A DNA stretch of 64,000 bases from the NCBI GenBank assembly GCA_902470815.1, contig CABRHS010000008.1, positions 1 through 64,000 on the forward strand, given 5' to 3'. Origin of the DNA: an uncultured Collinsella sp. (GTDB taxonomy: Bacteria > Actinomycetota > Coriobacteriia > Coriobacteriales > Coriobacteriaceae). The translations under genes and the position numbers were made by a program. This document shows positions 33,325-43,185 of this stretch, one piece after another. A model generated the notes under the pieces. It did no database searches. It worked only from the letters and a program-made list of their open reading frames with translations, and was not told where the DNA came from. Each line of letters opens with the position of its first letter. Within the stretch, counting starts at the first letter, position 1.

Positions 33325-36300
33325 ATGGCCAAACAATGGCTTAGACGCTGTTGCGTGGGCGCCATGATCGCGGCGGTGACCGCGTCGTCGCTGCCTATGC
33401 AGGCATTCGCCGAGGCGGGGGGGTGGCCTATGACGCAGGGGCGGTAGCAGCCAGCGTCAATGGCAACATCGCCACCATCGGGAACGGTGCAATTGAGCGC
33501 ACCTTCTCGATTGCCGAGGGCGGTCAGGTAAAGACCGCCAAGATCGATAACAAGCGCGCGGGCACCACGCTGACTCCCGGTGAGGGCAGCGAGGAGTTCA
33601 TCATCAAGCGCACCAAGAAGGATGGCCGCGTTCAGCAGCCCATCGACCAGACGGGTTGGACGGCAGAGGCGGACTCCGAGGAGCCGACGGGCGAGGACAA
33701 CGGCAACAGCGGTCATGCGCGCCACATGATTGACAATAATCCGGGTACCTACTGGCATTCCCAGTATAAAGATAAAAACGGTGTCCAGCTCGGCGACAAA
33801 GCTGCTGCATATCCGCATTTCATGACCATCTCTCTGGGGGAGCCCACGTCCTTCAAGAGCTTCTCCTACGATCCTCGCGACGCTGGATCAAACGGGAACA
33901 TCAAGGGCTACAAGCTTTTTGTGAGCACTCAGGAAACACGCCCTGACATTCCCGCCGAAGGTGCTTCAGTCCCTGCTTCTGATGCGGAAGAGGCTGTTTC
34001 CGGCGATGATGGGGCAACGGAAAATACCGCTGATCCTTTGGATGGCGCATCGAGCGATTCCGCCGAGGCCGTTGTTGCTGGCAATGGCTATGATGGCTGG
34101 ACTGAGGTCGCATCGGGCGAATTCGATTATTCGAAGAATGCCAACGGCCCCATCCATGTGAACATTGACGACAAGAGCCAAAAAAGCTGTGAGAACGTTC
34201 GCCATGTTATGCTCGTGGCGACTTCATCGGTGAATGGCCAGAAGTTCGCGGCATGCGAGGAGTTCGACCTCTACGCCGAGCCGTGGGTTGAGGCGCAGGG
34301 CGACAACCCGATGCTCCTCAAGTCGAGCCAGCTCGAGCTTGATGGCGAGCCCGTTGTGGCGGATACGAATGCCACCATCAACAAGCAGCAGAAGACGGGC
34401 AAGAAGCTTTCCTTCAAGTTCAAGCCGGTCGTCTTCAACGGCGCCGAGTACGCCATCACCGAGAACTACGTGATGTACAACGGTGACCATTACATGCGAA
34501 AGTTCCTCGAGATCTCCGTTCCCGAGGAAGACGCGCTTGACGCCGAGATCGACTACATCGACCTCGAGTCAATCGACATGAAGAACGCCAAGAGCACTTG
34601 GACCATCCCGACGGATCAAGGCGGCGTTGTGCGCATGTCCGTGGAGCGCGCCGTTCTCGGACAGCCGTTCTATGCCGACGGCATGTTCTTCGGCTGTGAG
34701 TTCCCCGCCACCGATACGCAAATCGTGACGGAGGATGGCCATACGGTCGGTCGTCCGCGCTACTACACCGGCAAGACGATGGATCGTCTGGTCGAGGACA
34801 AGCAGGCGGTGCGCGCAGATGACGGCACGATTCGCTACAACACGTGGCAGACCGTTGCGGGTGCCGCGCGCGGCACCGATATGGGCGTGGTGCAGGCAGA
34901 CTTCTTCGACTACATCGATGACATCTCCGTGCCTTCTGAGTTCCGCATCCAGTACAACTCTTGGTTCGACAACATGCAGAACATCACGGATGAGAACATC
35001 CTGAAGTCCTATATCGAGATCGATCGCGAGTTGAACAACGCCGAGCTCCGCCCCCTGGATTCTTGGGTCGTCGACGACGGCTGGCAGAACATCGATGCGG
35101 GCAACATGGATGGCGTCTGGACGTTCAACGGCAAGTTTCCCAATCAGTTCGGGCCCTCTTCCCAGCTCGCACGTGACTTCGGCTCCGATTTCGGCGTGTG
35201 GATCGGCCCGCGCGGAGGGTATCCCAGCGCCGGCGCCATGGCGGATGCCCTGGTGAAGCAGGGGAAAGGCGTGAAGGCCGGCGGCTCCATCGATGTCGCC
35301 GACCGCACGTATCTTGAGGAGTACGCAAAGACGGTATGCGACTATCAGGACCGCTTCCATGTTAACTATTGGAAGTGGGACGGTTTTGCGGACGACAGCC
35401 AGTACAACCATTATCAGCAAGATAAAAACGCCAAGGACGGCGAGCCGGGCCGCAGCACCAACGGTCCCACCGCGGGCCACATGATCGGCGGCAAGAACCG
35501 TATGTACCATGTGTCCGACATGTGGGAGGCCTGGATCGACCTGTTCGAGGTCGTACGCGCCAACGGTGAGAAGAACCATATCGACAACCTGTGGATCTCA
35601 CTGACCACCTACACTCATCCGTCTCCATGGTTCCTGCAGTGGGCGAATTCCCTGTGGCTGCAGTGCGTGCCCGATCAGGCTGGTGCGGGTATTAGTTCCA
35701 GCGACAGGTCCGATAGCCAGATGGATCGTCAGCTCGACGCGCGCGATGCGGCGTACTACGACTTTATCAAGGAAAACCAGTTCCAGTTCCCGCTGGCCCA
35801 CCTGTACAACCACGACCCGGTGTACGGCCGCGAAGGGACGGGCATGACGTCCACGACGGCGACTGCCGAGCAATTCCAGAACTACCTCTACAGCTTGGCA
35901 GGCCGCGGCACCTCGTTCTGGGAGCTCTATTTCTCCGACTCGATCCTCGATGAGGAGAAGTACGAGGTCGCCAGTGAGTTCCTCACCTGGGCTGAGGCGA
36001 ACTTCGACATGCTCGGAAATGCCAAGATGTTCGGCAGCAGCCCGGCTTCCGGTATCAAGCTCGATACCAATGTTAGTGTCGGCAACACGGTTGAGCAGTA
36101 TGCTAACGGCACTTTCGGCACGTACGGTTACGCCGGCTTCAACGGCGATCAGGGCATTCTGACGGTCCGCAACGCCGATTGGAAGGCCGCGAAGGAGCTC
36201 AAGTTCACCTTCGATGACGCCACGCTGGGCGTTGCGGGCAAGGCTGGCGACGAGTTCGATTACGTTGTCGAGCGCCATTACACCAAGAACGGCGCAAAGT

Positions 36301-38426
36301 CCTCCGTTTCCGAGACGGGCAAGTTCACCTACGGCAAGGAAGTTTCCCTGACCCTCCAGCCTGAGGAGTCCCTCACCATCCGCGTGACCAAGAAGGACGC
36401 GGGCGATAAGAAGGGCCCGTCCATCGAAACCGTTCGTCACAACGGTGTGACCGAGGATGGCAAGACCGAGCTCGTCGTTCGCATGGACGAGAAGGTCAAG
36501 GGCGACGCCGCGTTCGTCGTCAATGGCGAGAAGGTCGCCGCCGACAAGGTGAAGCGCTCTGCCGACGACGTCACGTATCGCATCGCGCTTGACAAGGCCC
36601 CCAGTCAGGGTGACAAGCTCGATGTTCAGGTCTCCGGCATCACTGACATGGCCGCCAACAAGCTGACGGGCGACGCCTCCTCCGTGGACTTCCGCGAGGG
36701 TAACGTTGTGGCCTCCCGCTGTCCGTCCCGTCTGACCGCCTACACCAAGAAGCTCGCGCCCAAGGCCGAGTCCCTCGTCTCCAAGACCGGCATCTCCGTG
36801 TTCTCTCAGGTGAACACCAAGGGCCACGGTCCCCTGGTCAAGCAGGAGGGTGCCTACGAGCTCGGCGTCGACGAGAACGGCAAGGCGTACTTCGACCTCA
36901 ATGGCGTTCGCGTGACTTCCAGGTCTCTTGTCAACGACGGTGCCAAGCACACCGTTGCCGGTACGCGCGAGAACAACGGTATTCTCAAGATTTACGTCGA
37001 TGGCGCCCTCGATGGCAGCAAATATGACGTGAAGAACGTTCATCACGAGACCCCTGCGGGCGATGTCACGTTCGCCGGAGGTTCCTTCAGCAAAGACACT
37101 GACGAGGCCTCCGCGAAGATTTACGACCGTGCTCTCGGCTACAACGAGATCAAGGCCGAGCATGAGAAAGTCATTCCCGACACGTCCGTGAAGAACCTCT
37201 CCAAGGGCAAGCCGGTCAATGCCGCCTGGACCAAGGATGGCTCCGACGCCGAGTGCAACAAGAAGGACCGTCCCGTTACGATGGCCGTCGACGGCAATAA
37301 GGGCACGACCGACAACTTTGGCGAATTCGGGTCGAATGACAAGGCCGATAGTTCGTATCTGCAGGTCGACCTCGGGGCTGTGTACGAGCTCACCGATGTC
37401 AATTTGTGGCGCTATTGGAACGGCGGCAACCGTGAGTACAAGAATACGGTCATCGTCGCGTCTGAGGACAAGGCGTTCGACAAGGATAACGACACGGTGA
37501 TCTTCAACGCCGACAAGGAAGACAAGCATGGCTTCGGTGTCGGAGCCGGGGAGTCCTACAAGGAGAGCAAGGACGGCAAGAAGTTCCCCGTCACGCCCGG
37601 GACCCGCGCTCGCTACGTTCGCGTTTACATGTGCGGCAACACCGATATGGACAAGGGCAAGCCAACGAGTGGCAACACCAACCACATCGTCGAGCTCGAG
37701 GTGATGGGTCGCAACCTGCCCGTCAATCCCGACGCCCAGATCGACACCTCCGCTCTCTATCAGCGCATCGACGATATCCGCGCCAAGATTGAGTCCGGCA
37801 AATGGACGCCCGAGAGCGTCCAGAAGGTGATGGACAAGCTCGAGGCCGCCGAGCTGGTTGCCGACTGCCCCAAGGATGAGGCTCAGGTCGCGAAGGCGAT
37901 CGAGGGCCTCAATGGAGCCGAGGACCTGCTCAAGAAGGCCGTTACGGTGACCTTTGCCTACAAGGGCGATGTCCCTGCCGATGCGGTGGCTCCCGCTGCG
38001 GTCGATGTCGAGCAGGGCTCCGCTCTTGGCGACAAACTGCCCGCCCCGATCGCCGAGGGCTACGTCTTCGCCGGTTGGTTCGTGGACGAGGCCTGCACCT
38101 CTGGTAACGAGTTCACCTCAAAGACCAAGGTGGGCGCCGACATGACGGTCTTTGGCAAGTGGGCTAAGGACGACGGCACGGTTCCTCCTGCGCCCGGCCC
38201 GGAGAACCCCGGCCCCGAGCAGCCCGAGCCCGAGCAGCCTGGCGATCCCAAGCCCGAGCAGCCCGGCGACCATGGGCCGGCTGCCAAGCCGAACAAGCCC
38301 GGCAAGCCCGCGACGGGGCTGCCCCAGACGGGCGACAGCTCCATGCTCCCGATCGCGGCGTGCGGGGTTGCGGGCGTGGTCTTGATGGCCTTCGCGCTGG
38401 TGATTCGCAAGCGTCGCAAGGCGTAG
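33325..38426 (+). CDS. Sortase-anchored glycosidase-like surface protein, frame interrupted at a G7 tract
   Basis: About 1,700 aa if both frames are joined. ATG 33325 encodes a signal peptide (MAKQWLRRCCVGAMIAAVTA...AFAEAGG) that hits a stop at 33445-33447. The remainder is in another frame from about 33424 (VAYDAGAVAASVNGN). One extra G in the run 33417-33423 would join them. Domains by position: discoidin-like 33.69-34.29 kb; GH36/GH27-like catalytic region 34.3-36.2 kb with DSWVVDDGWQN and YWKWDGF (Asp as likely nucleophile, 35,379); Ig-like 36.4-36.7; LamG-like 36.7-37.2; second discoidin 37.2-37.7; InlB-type repeat 37.94-38.16; Pro-rich wall spacer; LPQTG, helix and KRRK tail. Likely cleaves host or dietary glycans; specificity is unknown. 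Confidence 0.82.
33417..33423 (+). repeat. G7 homopolymer at the signal-peptide/mature junction
   Basis: Seven consecutive Gs between the signal-peptide codons and the mature frame. With 8 (or 5) Gs the two open frames fuse; with 7 the product ends 8 codons later. This is the classical layout of slipped-strand phase variation. A homopolymer sequencing error would look the same. Confidence 0.8.
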
Positions 38427-38469
38427 CGGGTTCGCTTCGGCAGCGGAACAACGCACATAAGCGTTCGAT

Positions 38470-38502
38470 CGGGCGTCCCGGCATACCCGGGGCGCCCGTT
38501 TT
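38470..38502 (+). terminator. Terminator after the surface protein gene
   Basis: The stem CGGGCGTCCC with GGGGCGCCCG (one T-G pair) is followed by TTTT. Confidence 0.8.
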
Positions 38503-38613
38503 GCACGGATCGACGAATGGAAGGGTCTCATGCGGGTTGGAAGAGCCTTGTATGGAAGCTCGTCTGGACGGGGCTGTTCCGTCTTAGCGCCGAAATCCTC
38601 CGCCCGTCATCTG

Positions 38614-38705
38614 CTGAAAACTCCTTAGTGCAAACACTGAAAACTCCTCAATAAAACTTCTGAAAACCACGCAACAATTCCACTGAAAATCACTCAATGA
38701 AGTAT
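38614..38705 (+). repeat. Four 23-bp iteron-like direct repeats
   Basis: Each unit begins CTGAAAA, at 38614, 38637, 38660 and 38683, exactly 23 bp apart. The following bases stay similar (consensus CTGAAAAcyMCtCAAtrAA). The last unit overlaps a TATAAT at 38703-38708, 33 bp before the ATPase gene start. The array is probably a cooperative binding site controlling that gene. Confidence 0.85.
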
Positions 38706-38740
38706 AATCTCATCAGAAATAGCTGGTAGATGGGATATAC

Positions 38741-40021
38741 ATGTTGACACCTGAACAATACCGACCAAGGGTCGTTGACCGGGCAATCTCCGAGTCGCTC
38801 GAGGTCTTCGGTGGTGTGTGCGTCGAAGGCCCCAAATGGTGCGGTAAGACGTGGGCTGCCCTAAACGCCGCGGAAAGCGTGTATTACGTTGGTGATCCCG
38901 CTGGCGGATTCCAAAACAGGCGTATGGCGGAAATCGATCCATCGGTGACGCTCGTCGGTGATGCCCCGCATCTCATCGATGAATGGCAGGAGGTTCCCGG
39001 TATTTGGGACGCGGTCCGCTTTGAGGTCGACCGAGGGGGCTCCAAGGGGCGATACCTGCTCAGCGGATCTTCCACGCCGCCGCAGAAAGGTGTCATGCAC
39101 ACGGGAACTGGGCGCATCTCGACCATCCGCATGTTTCCCATGACGCTCTCGGAGTCCGGCGATTCAAGTGCCGTTGTCAGTTTCTCGAGCCTATTTGAGC
39201 GACCGGTCTCCATGACGCCCACGGGGGAGGTTTCGCTTTCCGCCCTGGTCGATCTGATCATCCGCGGGGGATGGCCGGGCAACATCGACGTGGCTCCCGC
39301 CCGAAGCGCGCTCGCCCCCCGTTCGTACATCGAGCAGGTGGCCGAATCGGATGCGAGCCGCCTGGACGGACGCGTGCGCGACCCCCACAAGATGATGCTC
39401 CTCCTGCGTTCGCTGGCGCGGAACGAGAGCACGCTGGCGAGCAACGCGACGCTGCGCAGGGACATCCGCGAGTTCGACGACGATGACATCTCCGATAACA
39501 CCATCAGTGAATATCTGACGGTTTTACATCGGGTTTTCGCAATTTACGAGCAGCCGGCGTTCAACCCCCGCATGCGGTCCTCGGTTCGAGTGGGGAAGAA
39601 GCCCAAGCGGCACCTCGCCGACCCCTCTCTTGCGGCGGCCGCCCTCAGTTTGACGCGGGACCGTCTCATGGGCGATCTGGAGACCCTCGGCTTCCTGTTC
39701 GAGTCGCTGTGCGAGAGGGACCTGGCGGTGTATGCCGCGGCGAGCGGCGGCAGGCTGTTCCATTACCGCGACGGGCTCGGCAGGGAGATAGATGCCGTGG
39801 TGGAGCTAGCGGATGGGCGTTGGGGCGCTTTTGAAATCAAGCTTGGGGCGAATCAGATCGATGCGGCTGCGGATTCCCTGCTCTCCCTCAAGCGTGACAT
39901 GGAGAACGACGCCCATGCCGTGCCCCCTGAGATACTCGTGGTCATTTGCGGCCTTTCCTCGTTCGCCTATACGCGCCCCGACGGCGTCATGGTGGTCCCC
40001 ATCACCGCGCTTGGGGTTTGA
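38741..40021 (+). CDS. AAA ATPase with C-terminal DUF4143 (nuclease-fold) domain
   Basis: A 426-aa protein of the AAA_14/DUF4143 family. The N-terminal P-loop region reads GVCVEGPKWCGKTWAAL (Walker A variant with GKT), followed by LIDEWQEVPGIWDAVRFEVD (Walker B-like) and YLLSGSSTPP. The C-terminal DUF4143 module, GRLFHYRDGLGREIDAVVELADGRWGAFEIKLG, has the D...E.K pattern of a PD-(D/E)XK-like fold. These proteins are widespread in anaerobes with unknown function. No clear RBS is seen. The upstream array of four 23-bp repeats suggests tight, cooperative control. Confidence 0.9.
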   Translation: MLTPEQYRPRVVDRAISESLEVFGGVCVEGPKWCGKTWAALNAAESVYYVGDPAGGFQNRRMAEIDPSVTLVGDAPHLIDEWQEVPGIWDAVRFEVDRGGSKGRYLLSGSSTPPQKGVMHTGTGRISTIRMFPMTLSESGDSSAVVSFSSLFERPVSMTPTGEVSLSALVDLIIRGGWPGNIDVAPARSALAPRSYIEQVAESDASRLDGRVRDPHKMMLLLRSLARNESTLASNATLRRDIREFDDDDISDNTISEYLTVLHRVFAIYEQPAFNPRMRSSVRVGKKPKRHLADPSLAAAALSLTRDRLMGDLETLGFLFESLCERDLAVYAAASGGRLFHYRDGLGREIDAVVELADGRWGAFEIKLGANQIDAAADSLLSLKRDMENDAHAVPPEILVVICGLSSFAYTRPDGVMVVPITALGV

Positions 40022-40080
40022 GTTCGCGATTTGCGTGAGGGGCTTGACTGGTTCCGCCCCTTGCCTTTTCGGCCGCGCGT

Positions 40081-40785
40081 CTATTCTCCGCCTGCGAGGG
40101 CCTTTACCAATGCGGCGAGCTCGACGACCTGTTGCTCGAGTTCGGCGATACGGCGGGCGTTGTCCGCGATGCCCTCGCGGTTGAGACGAGAGGCCTCCTC
40201 GACCGGGTCGGGCATGGACTCACGATGATGCGTCGCATCGAACGACTCGGTGAGCACGCGGCATCCGTTGCGCTTGACGACGCGCCCGGGGATGCCCACA
40301 ACGGTGCAGTTCGCCGGAACGTCTTTGACCACGACGGAGTTGCCGCCTATGCGCACGTTGTCGCCGATGTGGATGTTGCCGAGCACCTTGGCGCCCGTTC
40401 CCACGGTCACGTTGTCGCCCAGGGTGGGATGGCGCTTGCCGCACTCGTTGCCCGTGCCGCCCAGGGTGACTCCCTGGTAGAGCACGCAATCGTCACCGAT
40501 CACCGTGGTTTCGCCGATCACGACCCCCATGGCGTGGTCGATGAACAGCCGGCGCCCCAGCTGCGCGGCGGGATGAATCTCCACACCGGTGAAGAAGCGC
40601 GTGACCTGCGAGAGGACGCGCGCGAGCCCGCGTACCCCGTGCTCCCAGAGCCAGTGTTCCGGCGTGTGCATCCATTTGGCGTGCAGCCCCGGATAGGACA
40701 GGAAGATAACGAGCGGGCTTTGGGCCGCGGGGTCGTTTGCCCTGACGGCGGCGATGTCCTCGCGGACGGTGGCGATGGCTCCCAT
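40081..40785 (-). CDS. cysE: Serine O-acetyltransferase
   Basis: First step of cysteine synthesis: acetyl-CoA plus L-serine gives O-acetylserine. The 234-aa protein has the N-terminal helical domain (FLSYPGLHAKWMHTPEHWLWEHG) and the left-handed beta-helix hexapeptide repeats. Catalytic motifs are VEIHPAAQLGRRLFIDHAMGVVIGE (His in DHAMG) and VLYQGVTLGGTGNECGKRHPTLGDNVTVGTGAKVLG. GAGGGAGGG precedes ATG 40785. The C-terminal 40 residues form a helix with a coiled-coil pattern. No cysK is adjacent. Confidence 0.95.
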   Translation of the reverse strand: MGAIATVREDIAAVRANDPAAQSPLVIFLSYPGLHAKWMHTPEHWLWEHGVRGLARVLSQVTRFFTGVEIHPAAQLGRRLFIDHAMGVVIGETTVIGDDCVLYQGVTLGGTGNECGKRHPTLGDNVTVGTGAKVLGNIHIGDNVRIGGNSVVVKDVPANCTVVGIPGRVVKRNGCRVLTESFDATHHRESMPDPVEEASRLNREGIADNARRIAELEQQVVELAALVKALAGGE

Positions 40786-41039
40786 GTCCCTCCCTCGTTG
40801 TTGATGTGCGCGAATCCGCACGGCGCGGGGCGTATGCAGAACACGCATGGCGTGAGCTGCAAGTGTACGCGCCCCTACCGCTAATGTCGAGAGAATCAGT
40901 AGGATTAACATCTCCGAGCATTTCAACGCGCGCCGCCGCGCCGGGAGGTTTTGGAAAGACTGCGGACATTACCTCGCCTTTGCGCGCGCTCGGTATCATG
41001 ATGTCACGTGCGTCTGCAACATAACTAGAAAGGCATCCC

Positions 41040-41690
41040 ATGCAGGAGGCATTTTTCGGCTTCATCAGCCAGTTCGGCTATCTCGCGGTCGCCGCGCTCA
41101 TCCTTTTCGAGAACGTGTTCCCGCCCATCCCCAGCGAGCTCATCCTTCCGCTGTCGGGCTTCCTCGCCACGCAGACGGAGATGACGCTCCCCGGTGTCAT
41201 CATCGCCGCGACGGTCGGTTCGGTTGTGGGCGCCTATTTCCTCTACGGCATCGGCCGCCTGCTCTCCCAGGAGCGCCTTGAGGGCTTCTTCGACACCAAG
41301 CCCATGCGCATGCTCGGCTTCCACTCCGATGACGTTGCCAAGGCCATCGGCTGGTTCGACCGCAAGGGCCAGATCACGGTACTCATCTGCCGCTGCATCC
41401 CCGTTGTGCGCAGCCTCATCTCCATTCCCGCCGGCACCGCCAAGATGAGCATGGTGCGCTTCGCGCTGTACACGCTCGTGGGCTCGCTTGTGTGGAACGC
41501 CATCCTGTGCACGCTGGGCTTCTGGGCCGGTGGCGCCTGGGAGCAGATCACCGCTCAGGCCGAGTGGGTGTCCGACGTGGTGAAGGTCGTCATCGTCGTC
41601 GCCGCCGTCGCGGTCGTCGCCTGGTGGGTCAAGTTCCGCATCCTCCCGGCTCGCGCCGAGCAGAAGCGCCGCGAGGCGGAGGGCGAGTAG
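41040..41690 (+). CDS. DedA family membrane protein
   Basis: A 216-aa member of the DedA/SNARE-associated family, linked to undecaprenyl-phosphate or phospholipid flipping and membrane homeostasis. Motifs are FENVFPPIPSELILPLSGFLA at the N-terminus and the family hallmark ICRCIPVVRSLISIPAGTAKMSMVRFALYTLVGSLVWNAILC in the middle, with about five membrane segments. AAAGG precedes the ATG. It is divergent from cysE. Confidence 0.95.
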   Translation: MQEAFFGFISQFGYLAVAALILFENVFPPIPSELILPLSGFLATQTEMTLPGVIIAATVGSVVGAYFLYGIGRLLSQERLEGFFDTKPMRMLGFHSDDVAKAIGWFDRKGQITVLICRCIPVVRSLISIPAGTAKMSMVRFALYTLVGSLVWNAILCTLGFWAGGAWEQITAQAEWVSDVVKVVIVVAAVAVVAWWVKFRILPARAEQKRREAEGE

Positions 41691-41808
41691 CAGCCGGCTT
41701 GCAGATGCGCTTGACGCAGATGATTCGCGTTCGTTAAATCACCGCGCGAATTTCCCTGTCGGCATTGTGCTTTAGCTTGCCGCAGTACAATCAGAATGTC
41801 ACATCATC

Positions 41809-41832
41809 ACCGGGCGGCGCACGCCCGGTTTT
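41809..41832 (+). terminator. Hairpin between dedA and ilvE
   Basis: ACCGGGCG/CGCCCGGT (8 bp) with loop GCGCA is followed by TTTT. It lies about 120 bp after dedA and 97 bp before ilvE, so it could terminate dedA or attenuate ilvE. Confidence 0.65.
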
Positions 41833-41928
41833 GCTATATGCGCCTGCTCATCTCGGCGCGGGACGGGGCGCGCCGACGCGCGTCGCCGCCCTCCGGGGGA
41901 AGTGGGCGCCGTGGAAAGGGAGTGCATC

Positions 41929-42969
41929 ATGGCAACCGAGAAAAAGGACCTGGACTGGGGCAACCTCGACTTCAGCTACCGCAAGACGGATTACAGCTAC
42001 GTGTCCAACTACAAGGACGGGGTGTGGGACGAGGGCTGCCTGACCGCCGACCACAACATCACCCTGTCCGAGTGTGCGGGCATCTTCCATTATTGCCAAG
42101 AGGTCTTCGAGGGGCTCAAGGCGTATACCACCGCCGACGGCTCCATCGTCTGCTTCCGCCCCGATATGAACGCGCAGCGCATGGCCGACTCTGCGGAGCG
42201 CCTGGTCATGCCCGCCTTCCCAAAGGACCGCTTTGTCGAGGCGGTCAAGCAGGTCGTCAAGGCCAACGCCGCATGGGTGCCGCCATTTGGTTCGGGCGCG
42301 ACGCTCTACGTGCGTCCGCTCATGATCGCCACGGGAGACGTCATCGGCGTCAAGCCTGCCGACGAGTACCAGTTCCGCATCCTCGTGACACCCGTCGGCC
42401 CGTACTTCAAGGGCGGCGACACCACGGTCAAGCTCTGCGTTTCCAAGTATGACCGCGCAGCGCCGCATGGCACGGGCAACATCAAAGCGGGGCTCAACTA
42501 CGCCATGAGCCTCAAGCCCGGCATGGAGGCCCATGCCGCGGGCTATGCCGAGAACCTGTATCTCGATTCGGAGTCCCGCACGTACGTCGAGGAGACTGGA
42601 GGCGCCAACGTGCTGTTCGTAGCCAAGGACGGCACGCTCGTGGTGCCCCGGTCCCACACCGACTCGATCCTGCCCTCCATCACGCGTCGTTCGCTCGTGC
42701 AGGTTGCCGAGGACCTGGGCATGGCTGTGGACGAGCGCCCTGTCACCTGGAGGGAGGTCGCCTCGGGCGCGTTTGTTGAATGCGGGCTGTGTGGAACCGC
42801 GGCGGTTATCTCCCCGGTGGGCGAGATTCATGACGGCGATACGGTCGTCGTGTTCCCCGATGGGCACGAGAGCTCCGGCCCCGTCATGAAGCTCCTGCGT
42901 GAGACCCTGACTGGCATTCAGGGCGGTCAGGTCGAGGACGTGCACGGCTGGGTCTGCAAGATCTGCTAA
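41929..42969 (+). CDS. ilvE: Branched-chain amino acid aminotransferase
   Basis: PLP-dependent class IV aminotransferase interconverting branched-chain amino acids and their 2-oxo acids. The 346-aa protein follows the longer (type II, BCAT-like) layout. Motifs are YCQEVFEGLKAYTTADGSIVCFRPDMNAQRM, the lysine-bearing GNIKAGLNYAMSLKP (catalytic Lys in IKAG) and the C-terminal ECGLCGTAAVISPVGEI. GGAAAGGGAG precedes the ATG. Confidence 0.96.
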   Translation: MATEKKDLDWGNLDFSYRKTDYSYVSNYKDGVWDEGCLTADHNITLSECAGIFHYCQEVFEGLKAYTTADGSIVCFRPDMNAQRMADSAERLVMPAFPKDRFVEAVKQVVKANAAWVPPFGSGATLYVRPLMIATGDVIGVKPADEYQFRILVTPVGPYFKGGDTTVKLCVSKYDRAAPHGTGNIKAGLNYAMSLKPGMEAHAAGYAENLYLDSESRTYVEETGGANVLFVAKDGTLVVPRSHTDSILPSITRRSLVQVAEDLGMAVDERPVTWREVASGAFVECGLCGTAAVISPVGEIHDGDTVVVFPDGHESSGPVMKLLRETLTGIQGGQVEDVHGWVCKIC

Positions 42970-43185
42970 GGGCGCATGGGCCGGGGCCCCGCTTTCGTGG
43001 GCGGGTTCGGCGCCGTGCGGTCCACGTGCGGCGCCCCGCCGTCTGTAATCGGCATGATGCCGATGCGGAAGGGCATTGTCGGGGCCCTCTTCGTTTGTCA
43101 TACTCGATGTATTCCTGCTGTGGCTTTGCCGCAAACGTACCAAAAATGAAGTCGCCCGCATTGGGGACAAAACCAAGGAGGAATC

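Noticed and set aside
33351..33423. GTG at 33351 as the true start of the large surface protein
   Set aside because: It would give an Arg/Gly-rich N-terminus without a signal peptide for a sortase-anchored protein. The signal peptide is plainly encoded in the other frame from 33325.
38614..38705. CRISPR-like array
   Set aside because: The 23-bp units are contiguous with no unique spacers, only the first 7 bases are invariant, and no cas genes are near; iterons fit better.
41796..41840. Possible attenuation leader (ATG then Ser-His-His-His-Arg) before a terminator hairpin upstream of ilvE
   Set aside because: Histidine codons do not fit branched-chain amino acid control, there is no ribosome site, and the frame does not stop near the hairpin. 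Terminator of dedA is simpler.
43048..43064. ATCGGCAT-G-ATGCCGAT palindrome between ilvE and the surface protein gene
   Set aside because: Short, single and GC-balanced with no matching copy. Too little to call an operator or RNA.
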